Source: Parablautia intestinalis (lineage in GTDB: Bacteria > Bacillota > Clostridia > Lachnospirales > Lachnospiraceae). Taken from it: a DNA stretch of 64,000 nt. Positions within the stretch are counted from its first letter, which is position 1. Each line of letters starts with the position of its first letter. The notes under the pieces are model-generated. The model did no database searches. It was not told the origin of the DNA and was given only the letters and a program-made list of their open reading frames with translations. This document shows, piece after piece, positions 1 to 8,446 of this stretch. Where the stretch lies: positions 62,001-126,000 of the forward strand of contig RAYQ01000008.1 of NCBI GenBank assembly GCA_003612395.1. Direction: 5' to 3'. The translations under genes and the position numbers were made by a program.

Positions 1-1512
1 GCAGTGGCAGAGCTTATGAGAATTCTCATGGACGAATACTATCTTACATGGGAGGAAGCATGGAATGTAACTATCAAAACCTGTGCTTATACCAATCATA
101 CGATTATGGCGGAAGCTTTGGAAAAGTGGCCGATCGAATTGTTCTCAAGGCTGCTTCCAAGAATTTATCAGATTATTGAGGAAATTAACCGGAGATTTAT
201 TATTAAGATACAGGAAATGTATCCCGGAAATCAGGAAAAGATTCGTAAGATGGCAATTATTTATGACGGTCAGGTTAAGATGGCCCATCTTGCAATTGCG
301 GCGGGCTTTTCCGTAAATGGCGTGGCAAGACTTCACACAGAAATCTTAAAGAAACAGGAGCTTAGGGATTTCTATGAAATGATGCCGGAGAAGTTTAATA
401 ACAAGACCAATGGTATTACCCAGAGGCGTTTCCTGCTTCACGGAAATCCGCTTCTTGCCGACTGGGTAACGGCTCATGTGGGCAGCGACTGGATTACAGA
501 TCTTCCGAAAATCAGCAAGCTGAAAATATATGCGGATGATGAAAAATGCCAGCAGGAATTTATGAATATCAAGTATCAAAATAAGGTACGTCTGGCGCAG
601 TATATATTAGAGCACAACGGAATTGAGGTGGATCCCCGCTCCATATTTGACGTTCAGGTCAAGAGGCTGCATGAGTATAAGCGCCAGCTGCTTAATATTC
701 TTCATGTGATGTATTTGTATAACCAGCTTAAGGATAATCCGGAAATGGAATTTTTCCCGAGAACCTTTATCTTTGGCGCTAAGGCGGCAGCAGGCTATTA
801 TAATGCTAAAATGACCATTAAGCTGATTAATTCCGTCGCGGATGTGGTAAATAACGATCCGGTGATTAATGGAAGAATTAAGGTTGTATTTATAGAAAAC
901 TACAGGGTATCCAATGCGGAGCTTATTTTTGCAGCGGCGGATGTATCCGAGCAGATTTCTACGGCAAGTAAGGAAGCTTCCGGCACCGGCAACATGAAAT
1001 TTATGTTAAACGGCGCTCTTACCATCGGCACTATGGATGGTGCAAATGTGGAGATTGTGGAGGAAGTAGGCGCGGAAAACGCATTTATTTTCGGGCTTTC
1101 CTCAGATGAGGTTATCAATTTCGAGAACAACGGAGGATACGATCCTACCGAAATCTTTAACAATGACCCTGATGTGAGAAGAGTTTTGATGCAGCTGATC
1201 AATGGTACCTTTGCACCAAATGATCCGGACAGGTTCAGAACCCTGTATAACTCCCTTCTCAATACAATCAGCACCAATAAGGCGGATATGTACTTTATTT
1301 TGAAGGACTTTAAAGCTTACGCCGAGGCTCAAAGAAAGGTGGAGAATGCATACCGGGACGAAAAGAGATGGGCAAGAAGCGCAATCTTAAATGTGGCGTG
1401 CAGTGGTAAGTTCACTTCTGACAGAACTATTCAGGAATATGTGGACGAGCTGTGGCATCTGGATAAGGTGGTATTGCCTAAAAAGGTTGTGGGTAAAGAT
1501 AAGACACTTTAA
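1..1512 (+). CDS. glgP: Glycogen/starch phosphorylase (GT35), 3' part only
   Basis: Catalyses phosphorolysis of alpha-1,4-glucan ends to glucose-1-phosphate in the cytoplasm. The reading frame is open from base 1, so the gene enters from the left edge; about 250-300 N-terminal residues are missing compared with the usual 750-820. The visible 502 residues hold the catalytic C-terminal half: RRFLLHGNPLLADWV near residue 140, the family signature VQVKRLHEYKRQ near 220, and the pyridoxal-phosphate site EASGTGNMKFMLNGA near 325-340, whose lysine binds PLP. A 10-bp GC-rich hairpin follows the stop codon. The internal ATG at position 4 is not a real start because the coding sequence continues upstream. 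Identity is very secure; only the N-terminus is unknown. Confidence 0.95.
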   Translation, partial: AVAELMRILMDEYYLTWEEAWNVTIKTCAYTNHTIMAEALEKWPIELFSRLLPRIYQIIEEINRRFIIKIQEMYPGNQEKIRKMAIIYDGQVKMAHLAIAAGFSVNGVARLHTEILKKQELRDFYEMMPEKFNNKTNGITQRRFLLHGNPLLADWVTAHVGSDWITDLPKISKLKIYADDEKCQQEFMNIKYQNKVRLAQYILEHNGIEVDPRSIFDVQVKRLHEYKRQLLNILHVMYLYNQLKDNPEMEFFPRTFIFGAKAAAGYYNAKMTIKLINSVADVVNNDPVINGRIKVVFIENYRVSNAELIFAAADVSEQISTASKEASGTGNMKFMLNGALTIGTMDGANVEIVEEVGAENAFIFGLSSDEVINFENNGGYDPTEIFNNDPDVRRVLMQLINGTFAPNDPDRFRTLYNSLLNTISTNKADMYFILKDFKAYAEAQRKVENAYRDEKRWARSAILNVACSGKFTSDRTIQEYVDELWHLDKVVLPKKVVGKDKTL

Positions 1513-1535
1513 TTGTTAAGTGTAATTTAGTGAAT

Positions 1536-1559
1536 ATGCGGCGGAGAGATCCGCCGCAT
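1536..1559 (+). terminator. Hairpin terminator after glgP
   Basis: Perfect 10-bp inverted repeat ATGCGGCGGA / TCCGCCGCAT with a GAGA loop (1546-1549), 24 bases after the glgP stop. The sequence that follows is only moderately T-rich (GTTGCTGTT), so it is a plausible but not ideal intrinsic terminator. Confidence 0.6.
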
Positions 1560-1623
1560 GTTGCTGTTAATGCAAAGCATTCAGACAGGGAATAGTTGTA
1601 TGATAGCAGGGAAGGAAAAGAAA

Positions 1624-2388
1624 ATGCGGGAATGGTTTTCACGAACGGAGCTGCTTTTCGGCGCCGAAGCTATGGAGAAGCTTGCAGGGGCCAGGGTGGC
1701 GGTTTTTGGGCTTGGAGGTGTGGGAAGCTATACACTGGAAGCATTGGTGCGCAGCGGAATAGGCATTGTAGATATTGTGGATGACGATAAGATATGTCCC
1801 TCTAATTTAAACAGGCAGCTCATTGCCACAACAAGTACCATAGGACAGTATAAGGTGGATGCTGCCTGCCTGCGGATGAAAGATATTAATCCGGAGGTAG
1901 TGGTTCATAAATATAAAACCTTTTATCTGCCGGAAACCGCCTGTCAGTTTGACTTTACCCGGTATGATTATATTGTGGATGCCATAGATACGGTGGCAGG
2001 AAAGCTGGAGCTTGTCCTGCAGGCGAAAAAAGCGGGAACGCCTGTCATCAGTTCTATGGGAGCGGGAAACAAAGCAGACCCTACAGCTTTTGAAGTAACG
2101 GATATTTATAAAACCAGCGTGTGCCCTCTGGCAAGGGTGATGCGGCGGGAACTGAAAAAAAGGGGAATAAACAGTCTGAAGGTGGTTTATTCCAGGGAAC
2201 CTGCCCTTACGCCAATTGTAAACGGAGCTGTAAATGATTGTGAAAATAAGGACCCTGATGAAAGTACCGGAGGGCATGTAAAGAAACGGCAGATACCCGG
2301 GAGCAATGCTTTTGTTCCTTCCGCAGCGGGGTTAATTATGGCAGGTGAAGTGGTGAAGGATCTGATAGAATTTAGAAAAGAAAACTGA
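1624..2388 (+). CDS. tcdA: tRNA threonylcarbamoyladenosine dehydratase (TcdA/YgdL, ThiF family)
   Basis: A ThiF/MoeB/HesA-type E1-like ATPase; TcdA enzymes activate the carboxylate of t6A37 in tRNA with ATP to form cyclic ct6A. The protein (254 aa) starts MREWFSRTELLFG, like family members, and has the nucleotide-binding motif GLGGVGS near residue 31 followed by acidic residues (DIVDDD) and NLNRQ. The start at 1624 is chosen because AGGGAAGG lies 8 bases upstream and homologues begin with this FSRTELL block; an in-frame ATG at 1558 lies within the glgP terminator hairpin. Closest alternatives are other ThiF-family adenylyltransferases, but the length and N-terminus favour TcdA. It stands alone between glgP and glnA. 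Confidence 0.85.
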   Translation: MREWFSRTELLFGAEAMEKLAGARVAVFGLGGVGSYTLEALVRSGIGIVDIVDDDKICPSNLNRQLIATTSTIGQYKVDAACLRMKDINPEVVVHKYKTFYLPETACQFDFTRYDYIVDAIDTVAGKLELVLQAKKAGTPVISSMGAGNKADPTAFEVTDIYKTSVCPLARVMRRELKKRGINSLKVVYSREPALTPIVNGAVNDCENKDPDESTGGHVKKRQIPGSNAFVPSAAGLIMAGEVVKDLIEFRKEN

Positions 2389-2408
2389 TGCAGCCGGTTA
2401 TAGATATA

Positions 2409-2417
2409 TGATATACT
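2409..2417 (+). promoter_or_regulatory. Extended -10 promoter for glnA
   Basis: TGA followed by TATACT (2412-2417) gives a TGn extended -10 element; no convincing -35 is seen at 16-18 bp. Transcription would start near 2424, leaving a 70-base leader before glnA. Confidence 0.45.
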
Positions 2418-2431
2418 TTAACTTAAGGTAA

Positions 2432-2454
2432 CTGCCAGGTGGAGCTGGCGGTTT
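2432..2454 (+). promoter_or_regulatory. Hairpin with T tract in glnA leader, possible attenuator
   Basis: CTGCCAG (2432-2438) pairs with CTGGCGG (2445-2451) over a 6-base loop and is followed by TTTGTT. It lies between the predicted start site and the glnA ribosome binding site, so it could be an attenuator; no alternative pairing partner was found. Confidence 0.35.
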
Positions 2455-2497
2455 GTTCGGAGCACAATTAGCCATGCAGAAAAGAGAGGGAGAGGAT

Positions 2498-3928
2498 ATG
2501 AACAGAAGCGAAGAGATCAGGAAGATTTGTGAAGAAAAGCAGATTCGTATGATTGATTTCAAAATGACGGACATTGACGGGCGGTGGCGCCATATTACAA
2601 TTCCGGTGGAGCGGTTTAATGAAAATGTTTTTGTCTATGGAATCGGTTTTGACGGCTCAAACTATGGATATGCGCCTGTGGAAAAAAGCGATATGGTATT
2701 TTTGCCGGATCCGGATACCATGTATGTGGATCCCTTTGCGAAGGTTCCCACATTAACTATGTGTGGTAACGTGTGTGTGATTGGTAAAGGGGAGAATCGG
2801 CCTTTTGATCAGTATCCGAAGAATGTGAGCCTTCGGGCAGTGGAGTATATGAAGGAGAGCGGCATTGCGGACAGAATGGTGATTGGACCTGAGTTTGAGT
2901 TTTATCTGTTTGACTCTGCCCGTTATGAAGTATCGCCCAGGCAGTGTGCCTATCAGATTGACACAAGGCAGGCGGCATGGAACTGCCGTCTTGATGCGGA
3001 AGGCAACAATGGCTATGAGGTTCCCCATAAGGGCGGATATCATATTGCGGCGCCGCAGGATGTGGGTTATGATTTGCGCAGCCGTATGTGTATGGAAATG
3101 GAAAACTGGGGAATTAAGGTGAAATATCACCACCACGAGGTGGGAGGCCCCGGCCAGATGGAAATAGAGGTGGAGCTTGATGATATGCCGCAAATGGCGG
3201 ATAACACAATGATTACCAAATATATCATCAAGAATATGGCGGCTCAGGAAGGAAAAACTGCGACTTTCCTTCCCAAGCCCATTTATCAGGAAGCGGGAAG
3301 CGGGCTGCATGTACACATGCTTTTGCTTAAGGATGGCAGGCCTCTTTTCTATGATGAAAACGGTTATTCCGGTCTGAGCAGGACAGCTCACTATTTTATC
3401 GGCGGGCTATTATCTCATATAGCCTCCCTGTGCGCTTTTACCAATCCATCCACCAATTCTTTTAAGCGTCTGGTGCCGGGATATGAAGCGCCTGTGACAA
3501 TTGGCTATGCAACCTCCAACCGCAGCGCAGTTATCAGGATTCCAGCCTATGCAAAATCTCCTGAGACAAAGCGGTTTGAGCTTCGCAATCCGGATGCCAC
3601 CGCCAATCCTTACTATGCTTATGCAGCGATTTTGATGGCAGGCTTAGACGGTATTGAGAAACAGATTGATCCTGCTGAAAACGGCTGGGGCCCTTACGAT
3701 TTTAATCTTTATACCCTGTCCAAAGAGGAGCAGAAGAAGATTAAGGGACTGCCTAAATCTCTTGAGGAAGCGTTAGACGCGCTTGAGGCGGATCACGATT
3801 ACCTGACAAAGGGCGGTGTGTTCCCGCAAAGGCTGATTGATGTGTGGATAGAGCGCAAGAGAGCGGAGGCGAAGAAGGCCGGAGAAATTCCCACGCCGGC
3901 GGAATTTATGATGTACTATGATCTGTAA
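2498..3928 (+). CDS. glnA: Glutamine synthetase, type I
   Basis: Makes glutamine from glutamate, ammonia and ATP; the main ammonium assimilation step. The 476-aa protein has the beta-grasp N-terminal domain (DIDGRWRHITIP, FDGSNYGYAPVEKSDM), then the catalytic domain: GPEFEFYLF near residue 130, the glutamate/metal-binding block KYHHHEVGGPGQMEIEVE near 210, the GSGLHVHM block near 270, and NRSAVIRIPAY with RFELRNPDATANPY near 345-370. The start at 2498 is chosen because AGAGGGAGAGG lies just upstream and homologues begin at this Met. No GlnR gene is nearby. An extended -10 promoter and an attenuator-like hairpin precede it. The high-homology blocks make the call secure; which GSI subclass it belongs to was not decided. 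Confidence 0.95.
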   Translation: MNRSEEIRKICEEKQIRMIDFKMTDIDGRWRHITIPVERFNENVFVYGIGFDGSNYGYAPVEKSDMVFLPDPDTMYVDPFAKVPTLTMCGNVCVIGKGENRPFDQYPKNVSLRAVEYMKESGIADRMVIGPEFEFYLFDSARYEVSPRQCAYQIDTRQAAWNCRLDAEGNNGYEVPHKGGYHIAAPQDVGYDLRSRMCMEMENWGIKVKYHHHEVGGPGQMEIEVELDDMPQMADNTMITKYIIKNMAAQEGKTATFLPKPIYQEAGSGLHVHMLLLKDGRPLFYDENGYSGLSRTAHYFIGGLLSHIASLCAFTNPSTNSFKRLVPGYEAPVTIGYATSNRSAVIRIPAYAKSPETKRFELRNPDATANPYYAYAAILMAGLDGIEKQIDPAENGWGPYDFNLYTLSKEEQKKIKGLPKSLEEALDALEADHDYLTKGGVFPQRLIDVWIERKRAEAKKAGEIPTPAEFMMYYDL

Positions 3929-3964
3929 ATGAAAGTTTATTCATCAGTACGCCGAAAGAATACA

Positions 3965-3999
3965 GGACTGTCACATAAAATTTGCAAGTGCGGCAGTCC
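3965..3999 (+). terminator. Weak stem-loop after glnA
   Basis: GGACTG (3965-3970) and CAGTCC (3994-3999) are complementary over a 23-base loop and are followed by ATTCATTATTTTTG. The stem is short and the loop long, so this is only a possible glnA terminator. Confidence 0.3.
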
Positions 4000-4077
4000 A
4001 TTCATTATTTTTGAAACGAAAATGGTTACACATTGTTTGAAAAGTAACAGAAAATTTTTGTTTTTGTAAAATGGCAA

Positions 4078-4106
4078 TTGACAATGTTACAATAAAATTA
4101 TACGAT
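4078..4106 (+). promoter_or_regulatory. Sigma-A type promoter for pth-mfd
   Basis: Consensus -35 TTGACA (4078-4083), 17-bp spacer, -10 TACGAT (4101-4106). Transcription would start near 4113, inside the left arm of the structured leader that follows. Confidence 0.6.
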
Positions 4107-4107
4107 T

Positions 4108-4181
4108 ATGCAATAGGAACAATTACTTTTAAAGGCTTAAGCCAGGAATTTGACATGGATTCCTGGCTTTGCCTATTGCAT
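4108..4181 (+). promoter_or_regulatory. Structured 5' leader of pth: two nested perfect stems
   Basis: Outer stem ATGCAATAGG (4108-4117) pairs exactly with CCTATTGCAT (4172-4181). Inside it AAGCCAGGAAT (4139-4149) pairs exactly with ATTCCTGGCTT (4159-4169) over a 9-base loop. GGCTTAAGCC (4134-4143) is self-complementary and would compete with the inner stem. The ribosome binding site GGAAGGAG begins 2 bases past the outer stem. Confidence 0.55.
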
Positions 4182-4196
4182 GCGGAAGGAGTAATA

Positions 4197-4781
4197 ATGT
4201 TTATAATTGCAGGGCTTGGAAATCCTAAAAAAGAATATGATAATACCAGGCATAATATCGGTTTTGAAGTGATAGATGCCCTGGCGGATAAGTATAATAT
4301 TTCCGTATTGGATATTAAAAATAAAGCCATGACCGGAAAGGGAATCATTGAAGGGCAGAAGGTGATACTGGTTAAGCCTCTTACCTATATGAATTTAAGC
4401 GGTGAGAGTATCCGGCCTCTGGCGGATTATTATAAAATAGACTATGAGACGGAGCTGATTATTATCTCGGATGATATTAATCTGCCTCCCGGGCAGATAC
4501 GAATAAGAAAAAAGGGGAGCGCCGGAGGACATAACGGACTTAAAAACATTATCCGGAATCTTGGCAGCAGCGATTTTCAGAGAATACGGGTTGGCGTAGG
4601 GGAAAAGCCAAAGGAATATGATCTGGCAGATTATGTACTGGGGCATTTTACCAAAGAGGAGAAGTTTCTGATGAAGGAAGGCGTAGAGAAGGCGGTAAAA
4701 GCGGCGGAAATGATGCTGAAGGGAGATACGGATCAGGCAATGAACGAGTTTAACCGAAAGGTTGCGATAGACGGTAATTAA
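4197..4781 (+). CDS. pth: Peptidyl-tRNA hydrolase
   Basis: Releases tRNA from peptidyl-tRNA that dropped off ribosomes; essential cytoplasmic enzyme. The 194-aa product begins MFIIAGLGNPKKEYDNTRHN, containing the family's GLGNP motif and the catalytic His of NTRHNIGF, followed by KPLTYMNLSGES near residue 62, the catalytic Asp in IISDDINLPPG near 90, and KGSAGGHNGLKNI near 105. The start at 4197 is chosen from the family N-terminus and GGAAGGAG at 4183-4190; an upstream in-frame ATG at 4071 would run through the promoter and leader stems. It is followed 39 bases later by mfd, the usual pth-mfd gene order in Firmicutes. Confidence 0.95.
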   Translation: MFIIAGLGNPKKEYDNTRHNIGFEVIDALADKYNISVLDIKNKAMTGKGIIEGQKVILVKPLTYMNLSGESIRPLADYYKIDYETELIIISDDINLPPGQIRIRKKGSAGGHNGLKNIIRNLGSSDFQRIRVGVGEKPKEYDLADYVLGHFTKEEKFLMKEGVEKAVKAAEMMLKGDTDQAMNEFNRKVAIDGN

Positions 4782-4820
4782 ATAATTTTGTTACATGCAG
4801 GAATAGAAAGGAAATAATTC

Positions 4821-7800
4821 ATGAGAGTATTGACGGCTCCTTTAGAGGAACTGGGAGAATTTATGGAAGTAAAAGCCAGGCTGCAAAAAAAGCCAGGCTG
4901 TGTATCTCTGACAGGCTGCATCGAGTCTCAAAAGCTTCATATGATATATGGACTTGGCAATGGGTTTAAAAACAGGCTCATCGTTACTTTCAGCGATCTG
5001 CGGGTGAAGGAGCTGATGGAGGATTACCGTTTTTATGACAGAAACGTATTAGCGTATCCGGCAAAGGACTTAATTTTCTATCAGGCGGACATCCACGGCA
5101 ACCAGCTTATGACCGAGCGGATCAAATGTCTTAGACGTATGCTGGAAAATAAACCTGTTACGGTAATCACAACCTTTAGCAGCCTTTTGGCCCCGCAGAT
5201 TCCCATAGAGGAATGGAAACGGCATCTTCTTTTTATTGATGGCAGGGCTTCCCTGGATGAAAAAAAGCTGGCGGTCCGTCTTGTTGAGATGGGATATGAG
5301 AAAACTTATCAGGTGGAGGCGCCGGGACAGTTCAGCATTCGGGGCGGTATTGTGGATATTTTTGATTTGACGGAGGAAAACCCCTACCGTATTGAACTGT
5401 GGGGGGATGAGGTGGAATCCATCCGCAGCTTTGATGTATTAAGCCAGAGATCCATAGAAAAGCTTTCCGGTATTACGATCTATCCGGCAGGGGAAATGCT
5501 CCTTTCAGCAGAACGACTGAAAAAGGGCATGGAAAAAATTGAAAAAGAAGGAAAGAGCTTTGCTGGGAAGCTGAGAGAGGAATTTCGCACACAAGAAGCT
5601 TACCGGGTAGAAACCCAGATAAAAGAATTGAAGGAACAGGTTTATGAATTCCAAAATCTTTTAAATCTGGATGCCTATGTACATTATTTTTATGAAAACA
5701 CTGTTTCTTTTTTAGAGTTGTTTGACAGGCAGCAGACCTGCATTTTTATAGATGAACCTGCAAGGATAAAAGAGCATGCGGATGCAGTGGAACTGGAGTT
5801 TCGGGAAAGCATGATGCATCGTGTGGAAAAGGGATATATCCTTCCCGGTCAGATGAAACTTTTGTACGGCGGGGATGAAGTGGCAGCGAAGCTGCAGCAG
5901 GGCCATGTGGCAACACTGGCGGCACTGGACATGAAAACCTCCTTTTTTAAGGCTGACCGCAGGGCGGATATTTCCGTGAAAAGTATTGCCTCCTACAATA
6001 ATAGTTTTGAAGCCCTGGTGCAGGATTTAAAACGCTACAAGAAAAACGGATACAGAATACTGCTTTTGTCCGGTTCCAGGACCAGAGCGGAAAGACTTGC
6101 CAGGGATTTACAGGAAGAGGAAATCAGTGCCTTTTACACGGAAGATCCGGACAGAGAGCTTAAACCGGGGGAACTTATGACATTTTATGGCAGAGTGATG
6201 AAAGGGTTTGAATACCCTTTGCTTAAATTTGTTGTAATTTCCGAAAGTGATATATTTGGCGCTGAAAAGAAGAAAAAGAAAAGAAAGAAAATTTATGAAG
6301 GGCAAAAAATCCATGATTTCAACGAACTGAAGGTGGGGGACTATGTAGTCCACGAAAATCATGGGCTGGGCATATATAAAGGGATTGAAAAAGTAGAGGT
6401 TGAGAAGATTGTAAAGGATTATATCAAGATTGAATACCGTGACGGAGGAAACCTTTATGTTCTGGCAACGGGCCTTGATGTGATTCAGAAGTATGCATCA
6501 GCGGATGCAAGACGTCCTAAGCTGAATAAGCTGGGAACCCAGGAGTGGAGCCGCACCAAGAGTAAGGTCAGGGAGGCAGCCGGAGAGGTTGCCAGAGATC
6601 TGGTGGAGCTGTATGCCGCCCGGCAGCAGCAAAACGGATTCCGGTTTGGGAAGGATACCGTGTGGCAGAGGGAATTTGAGGAGCTGTTTCCCTTTGAGGA
6701 GACAGAGGATCAGATTGCTGCTATTGATGCCACAAAAAAGGACATGGAGAGCAATAAAATTATGGATCGCCTGATTTGCGGAGATGTGGGTTATGGTAAG
6801 ACAGAGATTGCCATACGCGCGGCTTTTAAAGCGATTCAGGAGGGAAAACAGGTGGTTTATCTGGTGCCGACCACCATCCTTGCCCAGCAGCATTACAGCA
6901 CATTTGTTCAAAGAATGAAGGATTTCCCTGTCCGTGTGGATTTGCTTTCAAGGTTTCGAACCAGCGCGGAACAAAGAAAGACGGTGGAGGATTTAAGGAA
7001 AGGGCTGGTGGACATTGTGATTGGCACCCACAGGGTTTTGTCGGCAGATGTAATTTATAAAGATTTAGGGTTACTTATTATTGATGAGGAGCAGAGGTTT
7101 GGCGTTACTCACAAGGAAAAAATTAAGAAGCTGAAAGAAAATGTGGATGTGCTGACGCTGACGGCTACGCCCATTCCCCGAACTCTTCACATGAGCCTTG
7201 TGGGGATTCGTGATATGAGCGTATTGGAGGAGGCGCCCGGCGACAGAGTCCCTATTCAGACTTACGTGATGGAATATAATGAGGAAATGGTCAGGGAGGC
7301 TATTGTGCGGGAACTGTCCCGAAACGGACAGGTGTATTATGTTTACAACAGAGTAAATAATATTGCGGATATTACAGCGTCCATTCAGCAGCTGGTGCCT
7401 GAGGCTGTGGTGGCCTTTGCCCATGGGCAGATGAAGGAGCAGGAGCTGGAGAGAATAATGTATGATTTTATTAATGGAGAGATTGACGTATTGGTATCCA
7501 CAACAATTATTGAAACCGGACTTGATATTTCCAACGTAAACACAATGATTATTCATGATTCGGATACCATGGGGCTTTCCCAGCTCTATCAGCTGCGGGG
7601 AAGAGTAGGACGCAGCAACCGCACAGCCTATGCTTTCCTGATGTACAAAAGGGATAAAATGCTAAAAGAAGTGGCGGAAAAAAGATTATCTGCCATTAGA
7701 GAATTTACCGAGTTAGGCAGTGGTTTTAAAATTGCCATGCGGGATTTGGAAATCCGCGGTGCAGGAAATCTTTTAGGGGCAAAGCAGCATGGTCATATGC

Positions 7801-8357
7801 AGGCTGTAGGATATGATTTGTACTGCAAAATGTTAAATGAGTCGGTAAAAAGCCTGAAAGGCATTTCGGCAGCGGAGGATTTTAATACTGCCGTGGATAT
7901 GGACGTGGATGCTTTTATTCCGCCTGCCTATATTGTAAATGAGGTACAGAAGCTGGATATTTATAAACGGATTGCAGGAATTGAAAACAGAGGGGAGAGG
8001 GATGATATGCGGGAGGAGCTGCTGGACAGATTTGGCGAAATCCCTTCTCCGGTAGAAAACCTTTTGCGGATTGCCATGATACGGGTGAACGCCCACAAGC
8101 TTTATATGACGGAAGTGAAAGGAAAAAATGGAGAGATTCGGTTTACTTTAAAGGCAGATGCAGACATAAACCCTGAAGGAATACCCCGGGTGTTAAGGCG
8201 CCATGAAAAGTTATCCTTCAGCGCAAAGGGGACGCCCTTTTTCCTGTTCCGCTATAAGAAATGCGGTATGGTGGAGCGGGATGCCCAGATGCTTTTAAGC
8301 TTTACGGAGGACTTGCTTTTTTCTATGGAAAAAGAATTGATAAAAACTCCGGATTAG
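4821..8357 (+). CDS. mfd: Transcription-repair coupling factor Mfd
   Basis: An ATP-driven DNA translocase that removes RNA polymerase stalled at lesions and recruits UvrA. The 1178-aa length is normal for the family. In order: a UvrB-like N-terminal region (residues about 20-330, with YQVEAPGQFSIRGGIVDIFD), a RNA polymerase-interacting CarD-like domain (near 500, KVGDYVVHENHGLGIYKGI), then superfamily 2 helicase motifs: Walker A GDVGYGKTEIAIRAA near 654, motif II IIDEEQRFG near 753, motif III LTATPIPRT near 775, and a helicase C domain with QLRGRVGRSNR near 930; then the C-terminal TRCF domain. The start at 4821 follows AGGAAAT. Co-transcription with pth is likely. Confidence 0.97.
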   Translation: MRVLTAPLEELGEFMEVKARLQKKPGCVSLTGCIESQKLHMIYGLGNGFKNRLIVTFSDLRVKELMEDYRFYDRNVLAYPAKDLIFYQADIHGNQLMTERIKCLRRMLENKPVTVITTFSSLLAPQIPIEEWKRHLLFIDGRASLDEKKLAVRLVEMGYEKTYQVEAPGQFSIRGGIVDIFDLTEENPYRIELWGDEVESIRSFDVLSQRSIEKLSGITIYPAGEMLLSAERLKKGMEKIEKEGKSFAGKLREEFRTQEAYRVETQIKELKEQVYEFQNLLNLDAYVHYFYENTVSFLELFDRQQTCIFIDEPARIKEHADAVELEFRESMMHRVEKGYILPGQMKLLYGGDEVAAKLQQGHVATLAALDMKTSFFKADRRADISVKSIASYNNSFEALVQDLKRYKKNGYRILLLSGSRTRAERLARDLQEEEISAFYTEDPDRELKPGELMTFYGRVMKGFEYPLLKFVVISESDIFGAEKKKKKRKKIYEGQKIHDFNELKVGDYVVHENHGLGIYKGIEKVEVEKIVKDYIKIEYRDGGNLYVLATGLDVIQKYASADARRPKLNKLGTQEWSRTKSKVREAAGEVARDLVELYAARQQQNGFRFGKDTVWQREFEELFPFEETEDQIAAIDATKKDMESNKIMDRLICGDVGYGKTEIAIRAAFKAIQEGKQVVYLVPTTILAQQHYSTFVQRMKDFPVRVDLLSRFRTSAEQRKTVEDLRKGLVDIVIGTHRVLSADVIYKDLGLLIIDEEQRFGVTHKEKIKKLKENVDVLTLTATPIPRTLHMSLVGIRDMSVLEEAPGDRVPIQTYVMEYNEEMVREAIVRELSRNGQVYYVYNRVNNIADITASIQQLVPEAVVAFAHGQMKEQELERIMYDFINGEIDVLVSTTIIETGLDISNVNTMIIHDSDTMGLSQLYQLRGRVGRSNRTAYAFLMYKRDKMLKEVAEKRLSAIREFTELGSGFKIAMRDLEIRGAGNLLGAKQHGHMQAVGYDLYCKMLNESVKSLKGISAAEDFNTAVDMDVDAFIPPAYIVNEVQKLDIYKRIAGIENRGERDDMREELLDRFGEIPSPVENLLRIAMIRVNAHKLYMTEVKGKNGEIRFTLKADADINPEGIPRVLRRHEKLSFSAKGTPFFLFRYKKCGMVERDAQMLLSFTEDLLFSMEKELIKTPD

Positions 8358-8374
8358 CAAGATTTTATCTGTTT

Positions 8375-8431
8375 ATCCTCTGTAAGATGCGCTGCTTCAT
8401 GCGGGGAAGACCTGCGCATTTTACAGAGGAT
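8375..8431. terminator. Long stem-loop between convergent mfd and the kinase gene
   Basis: Bases 8375-8392 pair with 8414-8431 as an 18-bp stem with one G-T wobble and a 21-base loop. It sits in the 89-bp gap between convergent genes and likely ends transcription from both sides, though no long T tract follows on either strand. Confidence 0.6.
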
Positions 8432-8446
8432 GGCTGCTTCGCTGCT

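Noticed and set aside
4071..4196. In-frame N-terminal extension of pth
   Set aside because: It would cover the promoter and both leader stems; the family start and ribosome site fit 4197.
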